29,563 bases of DNA from positions 53,925 to 83,487 of the forward strand of contig DIWP01000039.1 of the NCBI GenBank assembly GCA_002423545.1, given 5' to 3'. The notes beneath the pieces are model-generated. The model was not told the DNA's origin. It worked only from the letters and a program-made list of their open reading frames with translations, and ran no database searches. The position numbers and the translations under genes were made by a program. Positions 15,750 to 23,928 of the stretch are shown here, piece after piece (position 1 is the stretch's first letter; the number at the start of each line of letters is the position of its first letter). Origin of the DNA: Thermoleophilia bacterium UBA6103 (GTDB taxonomy: Bacteria; Actinomycetota; Thermoleophilia; UBA2241).

Positions 15750-16517
15750 ATGGTCGACCATGAAAACGCAATACCGCATCGTGGGCAACGCCTTGCAGGA
15801 CGATCGACCATCGTCTCTGGCGCCGCTGGAGGGTTGGGCACGGCGATCTGCAATGCCTTTCGCGAAGAGGGCGCCAGCGTTCTTCCAGTAGACATCCGTG
15901 GAAGCAGCGTATTCCGAGCCGATATCGCCAGCCCAGACGGCGTAGTAGCGATGGTCGAAGAGACCCTTAGGCGCTTCGCAGGTCTAGACAGTCTCGTCCT
16001 TTGTGCAGGCGTTCAGCATGTCCAGCCACTTCACGACTTCCCGCTGGAGCAGTGGGACAGACTCAACAACGTCATGCTTAGGGGTTCGTTCCTAGCGGTC
16101 AAGGCTGCCTGGGAGCCGCTCTGTCAGTCTGGGCGCGGCCGCATCGTTGTCATCGCGTCGGTGAGCAGCTTCGTCGCCGAGCCGTTCAAGGCGGCGTACG
16201 CCGCCGCCAAGCACGGAGTGTTGGGCCTGGTCAAAGTCGCCGCTCTCGAGGGAGGTCGGCACGGCTTGTGTGTGAATGCCGTCGCTCCAGGTCTCATGAT
16301 GACCCCAATGATCCAGAACCAACTCGAAGAACAGGAGCGGCTCACGGGCAAGAAGAGATCGGAAGTCCTTGAGGATTGGGTTTCGCGACAAGCGGTGAAG
16401 CGTCCGGTCGAGACTAGCGAGGTCGCCCGAATGGTTGCGTTCCTGGCAAGCGACGATTCGTCGGGAATCACAGGCACATGCATTCCCGTTGATCTGGGAC
16501 TCTTGGCCGCGGAGTGA
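15750..16517 (+). CDS. SDR-family oxidoreductase, 3-hydroxybutyrate dehydrogenase-like
   Basis: This 255-residue classical SDR is clearly related to the one at 641-1423: both share GAAGGLG, VDIRG/VDVRG, KAAYxAAKHGxLGLxKVAALEGG, NAVAPGLMMT and QAVKRPV. The cofactor motif starts SGAAGG, with Ser in place of the usual Thr. The catalytic Ser (ASVSSF) and YxxxK (YAAAK) are present, as is the Gln in VQHVQP seen in 3-hydroxybutyrate dehydrogenases. As in the paralogue, the pocket His is Ser and the Trp after PG is Leu. I place the start at ATG 15750, 7 bases after the -10 box. A TTG at 15714 is the -35 box itself and so is not a start. Its role is probably acetoacetate or related keto acid reduction, or oxidation of an alcohol intermediate. 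The following regulator overlaps its stop by 4 bases. Confidence 0.9.
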   Translation: MVDHENAIPHRGQRLAGRSTIVSGAAGGLGTAICNAFREEGASVLPVDIRGSSVFRADIASPDGVVAMVEETLRRFAGLDSLVLCAGVQHVQPLHDFPLEQWDRLNNVMLRGSFLAVKAAWEPLCQSGRGRIVVIASVSSFVAEPFKAAYAAAKHGVLGLVKVAALEGGRHGLCVNAVAPGLMMTPMIQNQLEEQERLTGKKRSEVLEDWVSRQAVKRPVETSEVARMVAFLASDDSSGITGTCIPVDLGLLAAE

Positions 16518-17281
16518 CCACGAAGAGCAGTAGACTGCGGGAACACGAGTGCTGGCTGGAGGCCATGGCTAATACGAAGAAGACAAGAGCCAGGAGACCT
16601 TGGACGGAGAGAGATCACATCAGCGATCTGCCTCCCACCGCATTGCGCATCTTGAACGCAGCACGTCACCTACTAGAGACAGAGGGCTACCAAGCTCTCA
16701 CAATGAGCAGAATCGCCGATGCCGCCGGAGAGCATGCTGCCTCCATCACATACCACTACGGCAACAAGGCTGGTCTCATTGCAGCCCTATCCGATTCGCT
16801 CGTAAGAGATATCACCGCCAGTGGACTGGCAGAGCTCGATCGGCTGGAGCCAGGAGACAAACGGTCCAGGGCCACCATAAAGATCCACGAGCGGGTCGCA
16901 GCCGATTCCCAAAGCAACCTGGCCTTCCTTGAGATCATGACTCAGGGTTTTCGCGATCCCGAGATAGCCGAGCTGCTTAGTGACGCGTATGAATCTTACC
17001 GGCGAGTCCATCGTGAACAACTGGGCGGATGCGCGGCAGCGGATGACGAAGGGAGCGTCTGGCCTCTTGACATCCTGACGCTTGCCGTGCTCGACGGCCT
17101 CGCCATTCAGATCATGCTCGATCGCAAGTCCACAGACTGGAGTGCGGTCTTTCGCTACTGGGAAGAGATCGTTGTTGAGTTGATGCACAAGACCAAGGTT
17201 GGCAGAGAACAGACTGCATCCCGTGTCGACTCGACGAGACCGAATCCTGAGTACGCAGACAAGGACGGCGCCAGTCTCTGA
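16514..17281 (+). CDS. TetR/AcrR-family transcriptional regulator
   Basis: The protein (up to 255 residues) has an N-terminal TetR DNA-binding domain: ALRILNAARHLLETEGYQAL is helix 1, TMSRIADAAGEHAASITYHY is the helix-turn-helix with the typical YHYFGNK-like end (here YHYGNKAGLIAAL). The C-terminal part is a variable all-helical ligand-binding and dimerisation domain. The GTG at 16514 overlaps the SDR stop as GTGA, so translation is coupled; an ATG at 16565 (238 residues, behind GGAGG) is a fair alternative. It very probably controls its own operon and the divergent catabolic operon through the dyad at 15712-15734, with a pathway intermediate or acyl-CoA as inducer. That target is inferred from position. 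Confidence 0.92.
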   Translation: MTTKSSRLREHECWLEAMANTKKTRARRPWTERDHISDLPPTALRILNAARHLLETEGYQALTMSRIADAAGEHAASITYHYGNKAGLIAALSDSLVRDITASGLAELDRLEPGDKRSRATIKIHERVAADSQSNLAFLEIMTQGFRDPEIAELLSDAYESYRRVHREQLGGCAAADDEGSVWPLDILTLAVLDGLAIQIMLDRKSTDWSAVFRYWEEIVVELMHKTKVGREQTASRVDSTRPNPEYADKDGASL

Positions 17282-17649
17282 ACGGCAACATCCTGCTGAC
17301 CTGCGGAGATGCCGCGCACAGTACCGTTCCTCGGCTGCCCTGAGGCGATCCTTCACAGCGCCCCGTGAAGGACGACCGTTTCGAGAATCACGAGTTTCCT
17401 GCTGCAGGACAATACTGCTTCCGCCTCTGCCAGACCAGATGGACTCGAGCGAGCACAGGTTTGCGTATCGTGCTTCGGTCGCAGAAACCCTTGCTGTGCA
17501 GCTGTGTTCCGAAGAGCGCCGACGCGATGCCGACGCCGCGTTCGGGGCTGCGTTTCGACAGCCTCAAAGACAGGCCGACATGCGCCGACGTGCTGCCATC
17601 ATCGCTCAAGGGTGCCCTTCACGCCTCGGAAGAGCGCTGACGGACCGCC
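17282..17649. other. Convergent gap between the catabolic locus and the defence genes, no convincing gene
   Basis: This 368-base stretch lies between the ends of the TetR gene and the AbiGi/DUF2971-like gene. Open frames exist on both strands but lack ribosome sites, recognisable domains and natural composition. The only structure noted is the dyad at 17349-17372. It marks the boundary between the two functional blocks. Confidence 0.5.
17349..17372. repeat. 8-bp perfect inverted repeat downstream of the TetR gene
   Basis: The arms TCCTTCAC (17349-17356) and GTGAAGGA (17365-17372) pair exactly around an 8-base loop, 68 bases after the tetR stop. There is no following T-run on the plus strand, so it is at best a weak terminator or a 3'-end stabilising hairpin. 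Confidence 0.45.
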
Positions 17650-18213
17650 TCAGGCCAGGTACGTGATCGTCCACGGAAAATCCTCACGGTACTGCTGCAG
17701 CTGCTCCTGATCGAGGACTTCGGAGTATGGATACCACTTGGCGTCCTCGGTTTTTTCGTGATCCGCGATCAGGTCCCCCACCCACTCCTCCGACGGCAGC
17801 ACCAGAGTCGCGACACCAGGATCGAAGGGCAGCTCAGCGCAGCAGACTCGCCACTCACGCTCCCATGTGAAGTCGACTCTCGGTGGGTCGTAGCAGACAT
17901 GGCGCCATCGCAGCTCGTCTGGTAGCAGCTCGAATTCGGCGTCGCGTTGGTAGATCACCGGACGCCCACCCTGTTCGAACACCCACTGCTTCCTGAAGAG
18001 CACACCGAAGGGGGAGTATTTGGAGTATGAATCGGGGTTCACTAGCGCGTTCGGCAGAGGAAGCGGCGCTTCGCTGAGACAGACGCACGCGTATCCGCCA
18101 CGAATCATGCGCCTGCCGCCCTTCAGACGGCATTCGGAGACGATGGTGCGGAAACGGTCAAACGCCTCGTCCAGAGTGTCACCGCTGGTGAAGTGGATGA
18201 GGCTGTCACTCAT
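17650..18213 (-). CDS. AbiGi/DUF2971-like small protein, last gene of the restriction operon
   Basis: This 187-residue protein starts MSDSLIHFTSGDTLDEAF. The arrangement IHFTS at the start, then an acidic turn, CVCLSEAPLP, YSPFGVLFRKQWVFEQGGRPVIY and FTWEREWRV resembles AbiGi abortive-infection and DUF2971 proteins, which are often found beside defence genes and may have an ADP-ribosyltransferase-like fold. I base this on remembered motif patterns; the family call is moderate. A GTG at 18243 would put the start 3 bases after the hsdR stop; I prefer the ATG at 18213 because the conserved HFTS motif then lies near the N-terminus as usual. Neither start has a strong ribosome site. It probably shares the hsd transcript and may act as a backup abortive response. 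Confidence 0.7.
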   Translation of the reverse strand: MSDSLIHFTSGDTLDEAFDRFRTIVSECRLKGGRRMIRGGYACVCLSEAPLPLPNALVNPDSYSKYSPFGVLFRKQWVFEQGGRPVIYQRDAEFELLPDELRWRHVCYDPPRVDFTWEREWRVCCAELPFDPGVATLVLPSEEWVGDLIADHEKTEDAKWYPYSEVLDQEQLQQYREDFPWTITYLA

Positions 18214-18246
18214 GTCTGGACGCACGCTCACGAGCACCTGCACTTC

Positions 18247-21213
18247 TCAGTAGTACTCGCGGATGTAGCCGTAGGCGCGGTCGAAGAGTTCCTGGTCCTG
18301 GTGGAGCCTGTACTTGAAGAGGGTCTTGCGCAGAGCCATCTTCACCTCGCGCTCACCGGCGTGGGTGTTCTGCCAGCCATCGAAGCGCACGTAGCGCACG
18401 ATCTCGTCGATGTCGGCAACGACGCGCTCGACCATGATCGGCGTGTCCGGGTTCCTAGCATGCTCGAAGAGGTCGGTGAGGGCAGCTCTGCCGAGCTCCT
18501 CGCTCTCGATCGGTTCCGCCTTCTGCTCGGCAGCCACGACGTCGCGTGCCAGATCGAGGAGGGCCTTCAGGAACTCGACGCTGACCAGCAGTCCCTGTTC
18601 GTGGCGTTGCTTGAGGTCTTCGAGCCGCTCACCCAGCTCCCTGAAGCGCGGATCGTGCAGGCGCTTGCGCAGACGCTGCGCCACTTTGATCTCGATCTCC
18701 TTGCCCTTCCTCTCCGGGTCGGGCGCGCCAAGCACGGCCTCGAGCAGGTCGGCATCGAGTACCAGCGTCTCAAGGTCGTCGCGCACTGCATCGACATGCA
18801 CGTTCTCGTGAATGAGCTCGATGGTCTTGGGTCCGAGGGCGTGCCAGAGGAGCTTGCCGGTCGCGGTCGAGGGCTTGACCGACTCATAGACCTGCGTCAG
18901 CCAGCGGTAGTCGGTCTCGTACTGCGTGAGGATCGCGTCGGGTGAGATCGCCTCCCAGAGGCGGCTTAGGTAGCTGTAGTCGGCGGCGAAGCGGTCGCGG
19001 GTATCGTTGTTGGGCAGACACTCCTGGGCGGCGATGAGGCCCTCGTAGCCGGCCACGGTACGATCGACTCCCGGGAAGTAGGCAAGGCATCTCTGCATCG
19101 CCTCAGGCAGCTTGTCCTTGAGCTCGCTGATGTTGGCAACGACGCGGGTGATGCCCTCCTCATCGAACTGGATCGCCTGGGCGACATCATCGAAGACACC
19201 GAGGTAGTCGACGATCAGGCCGTGGGTCTTGGCCTCACCGTAGGGCCGGTTGGTACGGCAGATCGCCTGCAGCAGGGTGTGGTCACGCAGGGGCTTGTCG
19301 AGGTACATCGCCTGCATGATCGGTGCATCGAAGCCGGTTAGCAGCTTGGAGGTGACGATCAGCACCTTGAGCGGATCGGCCGGGTCACGGAAGCGGTCGA
19401 GGAGCTGCTCCTCGGCATCACGTTCACGACGATAGGGCGCATACTGCTCCTCGCCGGAGTTGACCGTCATGACGATGTCGGAGGTCTCGGGCGGTAGGTG
19501 CTGATCGAGCGCCTGCTTGTAGAGCAGACAGCTCTCACGGTCGAAGGTCACCACCTGCGCCCCGAAGCCGCTGGGAGCTACCTTCTCCTGGAAGTGGGCG
19601 GCGATATCGGCGCAGATAGCCTCGATGCGCTCCGGTGACTTGACCAGCACCGCCATCTTGGCGGCAGTCTTGGCAAGCAGGTCCTTGTCGAGATCGCTCA
19701 GGCCGCCGGTCAGCTCCTTGAAGGCTTCATCGATGGCCTCCTTGTCGATGTGCAGCTCGAGCAGGCGCGGCTCGAAATGCAGCGGCATGGTGGCTCCGTC
19801 ACGGATCGACTCCTCAAAGCCGTAGCGGCTCAGGTAGCCGGCCTGATCCTCCTCGGCGCCGAAGGCGTAGAAGGTGTTGCGGTCGGCGCGGTTGATCGGT
19901 GTACCGGTCAGGCCGAAGAGGAAGGCGTTGGGCAGCGCCGCGCGCATCTTGCGCCCCAGGTCGCCCTCTTGACTGCGGTGTGCCTCATCGACAAGAGCGA
20001 TGATGTTGCCGCGCTCGTTGAGCACCCCCTCAGCCTCGCCGAACTTGAAGATCGTCGTGATGATGATCTTGCGTATGTCCTGAGCCAACAGTCGCTGTAG
20101 ATCGGCTCGGCTCTCGGCCTTGATCAGGTTGGGCGTATCGGCAGCGTAGAAGGTGCTTGAGATCTGCGTGTCGAGATCGATGCGATCGACGACGATCATC
20201 ACCGTCGGGTTGCCCAACGCCGGGTGGAGACGCAACTTGCGGGCCGCGAAGAGCATCAGCAGCGACTTGCCGGAGCCCTGGAAGTGCCAGATCAGGCCCT
20301 TCTTCGGCTGGCCGGCGACGACGCGCTCGACGATCTTGTTGGCGCCCTCATACTGCTGGTAGCGGGCGATGATCTTGATGCGGCGCTTCTTCTTGTCGGT
20401 GGCATAGGCAGTGAAGTTGGCGAGCAGATCGAGCAGCACATCTGGCCGCAGCATGGAGGTGATGGTCTGTTCGATCTGCTGCAGGGCTGGTGTCGGTGCA
20501 TCGGCTTCCGTCCGCCATGGCCCCCAGAGTTCAACTGGCAGTCCGATGGAGCCGTAGCGCAGGTCCTTACCCTCAGTGGCGATGGAGAGCACGTTTGGCA
20601 CGAACAGCTCGGGCACGTTGCGCTCGTAGTCGTCGTGGATCTGCAGCGCCCCATCGAACCAGCTCTGACTGGCACGGACCGGCGTCTTCGCTTCAATGAC
20701 GACCAGCGGCATGCCGTTCACCAACAGGACGAGATCGGCGCGCTTCTCGGTGGCGCCGGCGCGCACGGTGTACTGGGCGGTGACCACGTACTGGTTCTGC
20801 TCGAGGTCGGCGAAGTCGATGAGACGGATGGTGACGTGCTCGCCGTTCTCACCGAAGGGCATCGAGCGCTGGCCAGTAAGCCAAGCGGCGAACTCCTCGT
20901 TGGCCTTGACAAGGCCGTCGCTGCGCACACCCATGATGATGGCGCGAAGTCTGTACAGAACGTCGTCCGCGCGCTCGGGCTGGGCGGCGATCTCGGGGTT
21001 CATCCGAATCAGTGCCTCGCGCAAGTGGTCCTCGACTAGGACCTCATGGGTTTGGCGGGTCAGGTGCTCGGGCGCTAGATAGTGCCACCCGAGACCGGAG
21101 ATCTCGCCCTGGCGGCGGGCGATGCCGGCGCCGACGGCGGTGTGGTGGGTCACACCGGCACAAAGGCGGTCGCGGACAAAGGCTTCGACAGTATTGGCCT
21201 CGTTGAGCGTCAC
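18247..21213 (-). CDS. hsdR: Type I restriction endonuclease, R (motor and nuclease) subunit
   Basis: This 988-residue protein cuts unmodified DNA after ATP-driven translocation. The N-terminal PD-(D/E)xK nuclease shows KRADLVLLVNGMPLVVIEAK, with D160, E174 and K176. The SF2 motor has Walker A FQGSGKS (about 311-317), DEAH (409-412), LTGTP (435-439), then TSKLLTGFDAP and QAICRTNRPYG as the later helicase motifs. The C-terminal helical part would bind the methylase. The GTG at 21213 overlaps the hsdS stop as GTGA and has GAGG 8 bases ahead; a TTG at 21219 is less likely. Full length and all motifs are present, so it is predicted to be active. Confidence 0.95.
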   Translation of the reverse strand: MTLNEANTVEAFVRDRLCAGVTHHTAVGAGIARRQGEISGLGWHYLAPEHLTRQTHEVLVEDHLREALIRMNPEIAAQPERADDVLYRLRAIIMGVRSDGLVKANEEFAAWLTGQRSMPFGENGEHVTIRLIDFADLEQNQYVVTAQYTVRAGATEKRADLVLLVNGMPLVVIEAKTPVRASQSWFDGALQIHDDYERNVPELFVPNVLSIATEGKDLRYGSIGLPVELWGPWRTEADAPTPALQQIEQTITSMLRPDVLLDLLANFTAYATDKKKRRIKIIARYQQYEGANKIVERVVAGQPKKGLIWHFQGSGKSLLMLFAARKLRLHPALGNPTVMIVVDRIDLDTQISSTFYAADTPNLIKAESRADLQRLLAQDIRKIIITTIFKFGEAEGVLNERGNIIALVDEAHRSQEGDLGRKMRAALPNAFLFGLTGTPINRADRNTFYAFGAEEDQAGYLSRYGFEESIRDGATMPLHFEPRLLELHIDKEAIDEAFKELTGGLSDLDKDLLAKTAAKMAVLVKSPERIEAICADIAAHFQEKVAPSGFGAQVVTFDRESCLLYKQALDQHLPPETSDIVMTVNSGEEQYAPYRRERDAEEQLLDRFRDPADPLKVLIVTSKLLTGFDAPIMQAMYLDKPLRDHTLLQAICRTNRPYGEAKTHGLIVDYLGVFDDVAQAIQFDEEGITRVVANISELKDKLPEAMQRCLAYFPGVDRTVAGYEGLIAAQECLPNNDTRDRFAADYSYLSRLWEAISPDAILTQYETDYRWLTQVYESVKPSTATGKLLWHALGPKTIELIHENVHVDAVRDDLETLVLDADLLEAVLGAPDPERKGKEIEIKVAQRLRKRLHDPRFRELGERLEDLKQRHEQGLLVSVEFLKALLDLARDVVAAEQKAEPIESEELGRAALTDLFEHARNPDTPIMVERVVADIDEIVRYVRFDGWQNTHAGEREVKMALRKTLFKYRLHQDQELFDRAYGYIREYY

Positions 21214-22418
21214 GACCAACCCTCAGTCTGCAATAGGCAGCTCAGGACTTCGCGCGCCCGGAGAACGCGACGAGACAATCCATCCAGGCTCTCATCCATC
21301 GCTCGAATCGTGCCCGCGATAGCTTCCTGCTGCTCGCGCGGCGGAAACGGGAATAGCATCGCCCGCAGCCGCTCCGCTGGTAGATGCGGGATGGTCGTCT
21401 CGCCGGTTGCCGCGACGAAGCGACCGGCCCAAGAATAGTACTGCAGGCAATGGAGAAGATACTCGGATACGTCGAGTTCCCCGAGGCGCCGGATGCGGTG
21501 CAACGCCTTCTGGTAACACGCACCTGGGGTCTCATCTCTCCAGAGTGCGGACTTGCCAACGTGCCGACCCTCACAAGCGAGAATGTCGCCTGATCTCAGC
21601 TCGAACTTCTTCCGTTCCGCGTCGGAGAAGTTCATGGTCGCGACGTCTTCCAGGTCGAGCGCATTCCACTGTACATTGGCGTTGCGAATGTAGGGGACCT
21701 GATTTGGCCCTTCTCGCGCCGCACTCGACATCATCTTTCCGAGCTGGACCTCATATCGGTCTCCAAGCGGGGCCACCTGCCAGGATCCTGGCAGGGATCC
21801 CATGGGAGACTTTCGTCGAGGCTCAGTGCTGGCTCCGCCCTGATAGAGGAAGCAGATCAGCGACTTCCTCGCGCTCTCACCTGCTCTTCTCGCATCGGAC
21901 GCTGCCTCTACGCAGCGCCAAGCCGAACTGCAAGCTTCTACAATCCGCCGCTGCTCCTCCAGCGGCGGCAGAGCGAACTCGTACGTCGCAAGGCTCTTCC
22001 AGTTGGTGCGCGGTGACAGCGATCCAGCAGACGTGCCGACTGCGTGGTCGAAGAAGGCATCGGTCTGACAGACGAACTGCAACAGCGACGGAAGCAGTAC
22101 AGTCGGGTCCTTGGACTCGAACACGTAGATGTCGCCGCTGCACACCCCGCTGAAGTCGGCGACCGCCACCTTACGCTGGTAGGCGCGGCGCTTGCCAAAG
22201 AGAACCTGCCCTGCCCGAAAGACGTTGGTGAACGTCGTACCGTCTGCCACGCTGCCCCAAGACCGAATCTTGGGATCACCCGGATCGAGATGCTCCAGAC
22301 CGACGTAGCGTTCAAAGCCGTCGGCCTCGGGATCGCAGGAGCGCTCCTTGTAGAGGCGCACTACATCGCCGAACGCTACCGACGTCCAGTTCGCCCTCTT
22401 CGCCGCCGGTTCAGCCAT
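21210..22418 (-). CDS. hsdS: Type I restriction-modification specificity subunit
   Basis: This 402-residue protein has the two-half layout of HsdS: target recognition domain 1 at about 12-150, a conserved helix at about 151-195 (EEQRRIVEACSS ... SLICFLYQ), target recognition domain 2 at about 210-358, and a second conserved helix at about 358-402 (REQQEAIAGTIR ... VLSCLLQ). It names the bipartite DNA target read by the methylase and nuclease. The start is ATG 22418, overlapping the hsdM stop by 8 bases; the frame is open upstream for 59 more codons inside hsdM, but those are not HsdS-like. The two recognition domains are dissimilar, as expected for an asymmetric target. The target sequence cannot be predicted here. 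Confidence 0.95.
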   Translation of the reverse strand: MAEPAAKRANWTSVAFGDVVRLYKERSCDPEADGFERYVGLEHLDPGDPKIRSWGSVADGTTFTNVFRAGQVLFGKRRAYQRKVAVADFSGVCSGDIYVFESKDPTVLLPSLLQFVCQTDAFFDHAVGTSAGSLSPRTNWKSLATYEFALPPLEEQRRIVEACSSAWRCVEAASDARRAGESARKSLICFLYQGGASTEPRRKSPMGSLPGSWQVAPLGDRYEVQLGKMMSSAAREGPNQVPYIRNANVQWNALDLEDVATMNFSDAERKKFELRSGDILACEGRHVGKSALWRDETPGACYQKALHRIRRLGELDVSEYLLHCLQYYSWAGRFVAATGETTIPHLPAERLRAMLFPFPPREQQEAIAGTIRAMDESLDGLSRRVLRAREVLSCLLQTEGWS

Positions 22419-23928
22419 TGTCGGCCTTGTCCGTAGTGATGCCATCGAGCATGTCGACGACGGCGTCAATCTGCTGCCAGAAGTCTCGGCCACTGACCTC
22501 GAACTCGGCCCACACCGTCTTGAGGCTGCCGTCAGGTTTGCCATCGGCCTTCTCGACGACCGGACGCACGAAGCGCGGGATGGAGAGGTTGCCATCCTTG
22601 GCGAGCACCTCCTCGACCCAGGCGACCTTCGCGAAGCTGGGCTCGTCGGCGAAGGCTCGGTAGGCCCTCAGGATCCGCTCCTGGTGCTCTGGCCTGAGGA
22701 AGCTCTGGGCGCGCTCGCGGGCCACCTCGTGGACGGCGTCGATGAAGAGGATACGCCCCTGCCGCTCGGGGTCCTTCTGCGTGCGACAGACGACCACGCA
22801 GGCCTCCATCGGCGAGTTGTAGAAGAGGTTGGGACCAAGTCCCAGAACGCACTCGAGCAGGTCCGATTCGACCAGCTTGCGCCGCATCTCGGCCTCTTCG
22901 TTGCGAAACAGCACACCGTGCGGAAAGAGGATAGCGCAGCGCCCGTTCCGCGCGTCAAGGCTCTTGAGGATGTGCTGGAAGAAGGCATAGTCGGCTCGCC
23001 CTTGAGGCGGTGTGCCGAGGAAGTTGCGGCCCCACGCATCGCCTTGCCAAGCCTCACGGTTCCACTTCTTGATCGAGTACGGCGGATTGGCCAGGACCAC
23101 ATCGAAGGTGCGCAGACGGTCGCGCTCGATGAAGGCCGGGGCACTGAGCGTGTTGCCGGCGACGATCTCGAAGTCCTCAACACCGTGGAGCACCAGGTTC
23201 ATGCGAGCGATCGCCGCTGTGATGCTGATCAGCTCCTGACCGTAGAGACCCAGCGTGCGCACATCGCCGCCTCGGCGCTTGACCTCGGCCAGTGCAGAGA
23301 TGAGCATGCCGCCGGTGCCCACTGTGGGGTCGTAGATCGTCTCACCTGCCTGCGGCTCCAGCATCTGGGTCATCAGGTGCACGAGCGTGCGGTTGGTGTA
23401 GAACTCCTGCGCCGTGTGGCCGCTGTCATCGGCGAACTGCTTGATGAGGTACTCATAGCCGTTGCCCAGCTCGTCTTCCGGGACCGTCGCCAAGCTCAGT
23501 GTGTGCTGCGAGAAGTGCTCGATGAGGTTCTTGAGCGTCTCATCCGGCATCTGCGCCTTGTCGGTCCAGGCAGCGTTGCCGAACACACCTGCGAGACGCT
23601 GTGGGTTGGCGGCTTCGATCGCGCGAAAGGCGGTCAGCAACGCGCGGCCAACGTCACGGGAGGCGCCACGAACATTGGACCAGTGGGCGCCGCTGGGGAT
23701 GGTGAAGCGATCATCGGCTGTCGCTCTTGCGTAGGCGGCGTCACCGGTCTCGGCGAGTGCAGCGCCGTACTCCTCATCCCAGACATCAGAGAGGCGCTTG
23801 AAGAACAGCAGCGGAAAGACGTACTGCTTGTAGTCGCCGGCATCGATCAGTCCGCGCAGCAGCTTCGCCGCTCCCCACAGGTAGCTTTCCAGCTCCTGCT
23901 GACTGAGCTGTTCAGGAGCCTTGCTCAC
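22411..23928 (-). CDS. hsdM: Type I restriction-modification methylase subunit, copy proximal to hsdS
   Basis: This 505-residue N6-adenine methylase has the HsdM N-terminal helical domain (YVFPLLFFKRLSDVWDEEYG, about 36-55) and the catalytic domain with motif I DPTVGTGGML (200-209) and motif IV NPPYS (281-285). The stretch before motif I reads QEFYTNRTLV, where most relatives have EFYTP. The GTG at 23928 overlaps the stop of the other hsdM as GTGA, with GAAGGGGG about 9 bases ahead inside that gene. It is only distantly similar to the adjacent second methylase. Both have intact catalytic motifs, so this is not an inactive relic. Confidence 0.95.
   Translation of the reverse strand: MSKAPEQLSQQELESYLWGAAKLLRGLIDAGDYKQYVFPLLFFKRLSDVWDEEYGAALAETGDAAYARATADDRFTIPSGAHWSNVRGASRDVGRALLTAFRAIEAANPQRLAGVFGNAAWTDKAQMPDETLKNLIEHFSQHTLSLATVPEDELGNGYEYLIKQFADDSGHTAQEFYTNRTLVHLMTQMLEPQAGETIYDPTVGTGGMLISALAEVKRRGGDVRTLGLYGQELISITAAIARMNLVLHGVEDFEIVAGNTLSAPAFIERDRLRTFDVVLANPPYSIKKWNREAWQGDAWGRNFLGTPPQGRADYAFFQHILKSLDARNGRCAILFPHGVLFRNEEAEMRRKLVESDLLECVLGLGPNLFYNSPMEACVVVCRTQKDPERQGRILFIDAVHEVARERAQSFLRPEHQERILRAYRAFADEPSFAKVAWVEEVLAKDGNLSIPRFVRPVVEKADGKPDGSLKTVWAEFEVSGRDFWQQIDAVVDMLDGITTDKADNG

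Noticed and set aside
17199..17666. Open frames in the gap after the TetR gene
   Set aside because: They overlap the regulator in another frame or lack starts and recognisable features.
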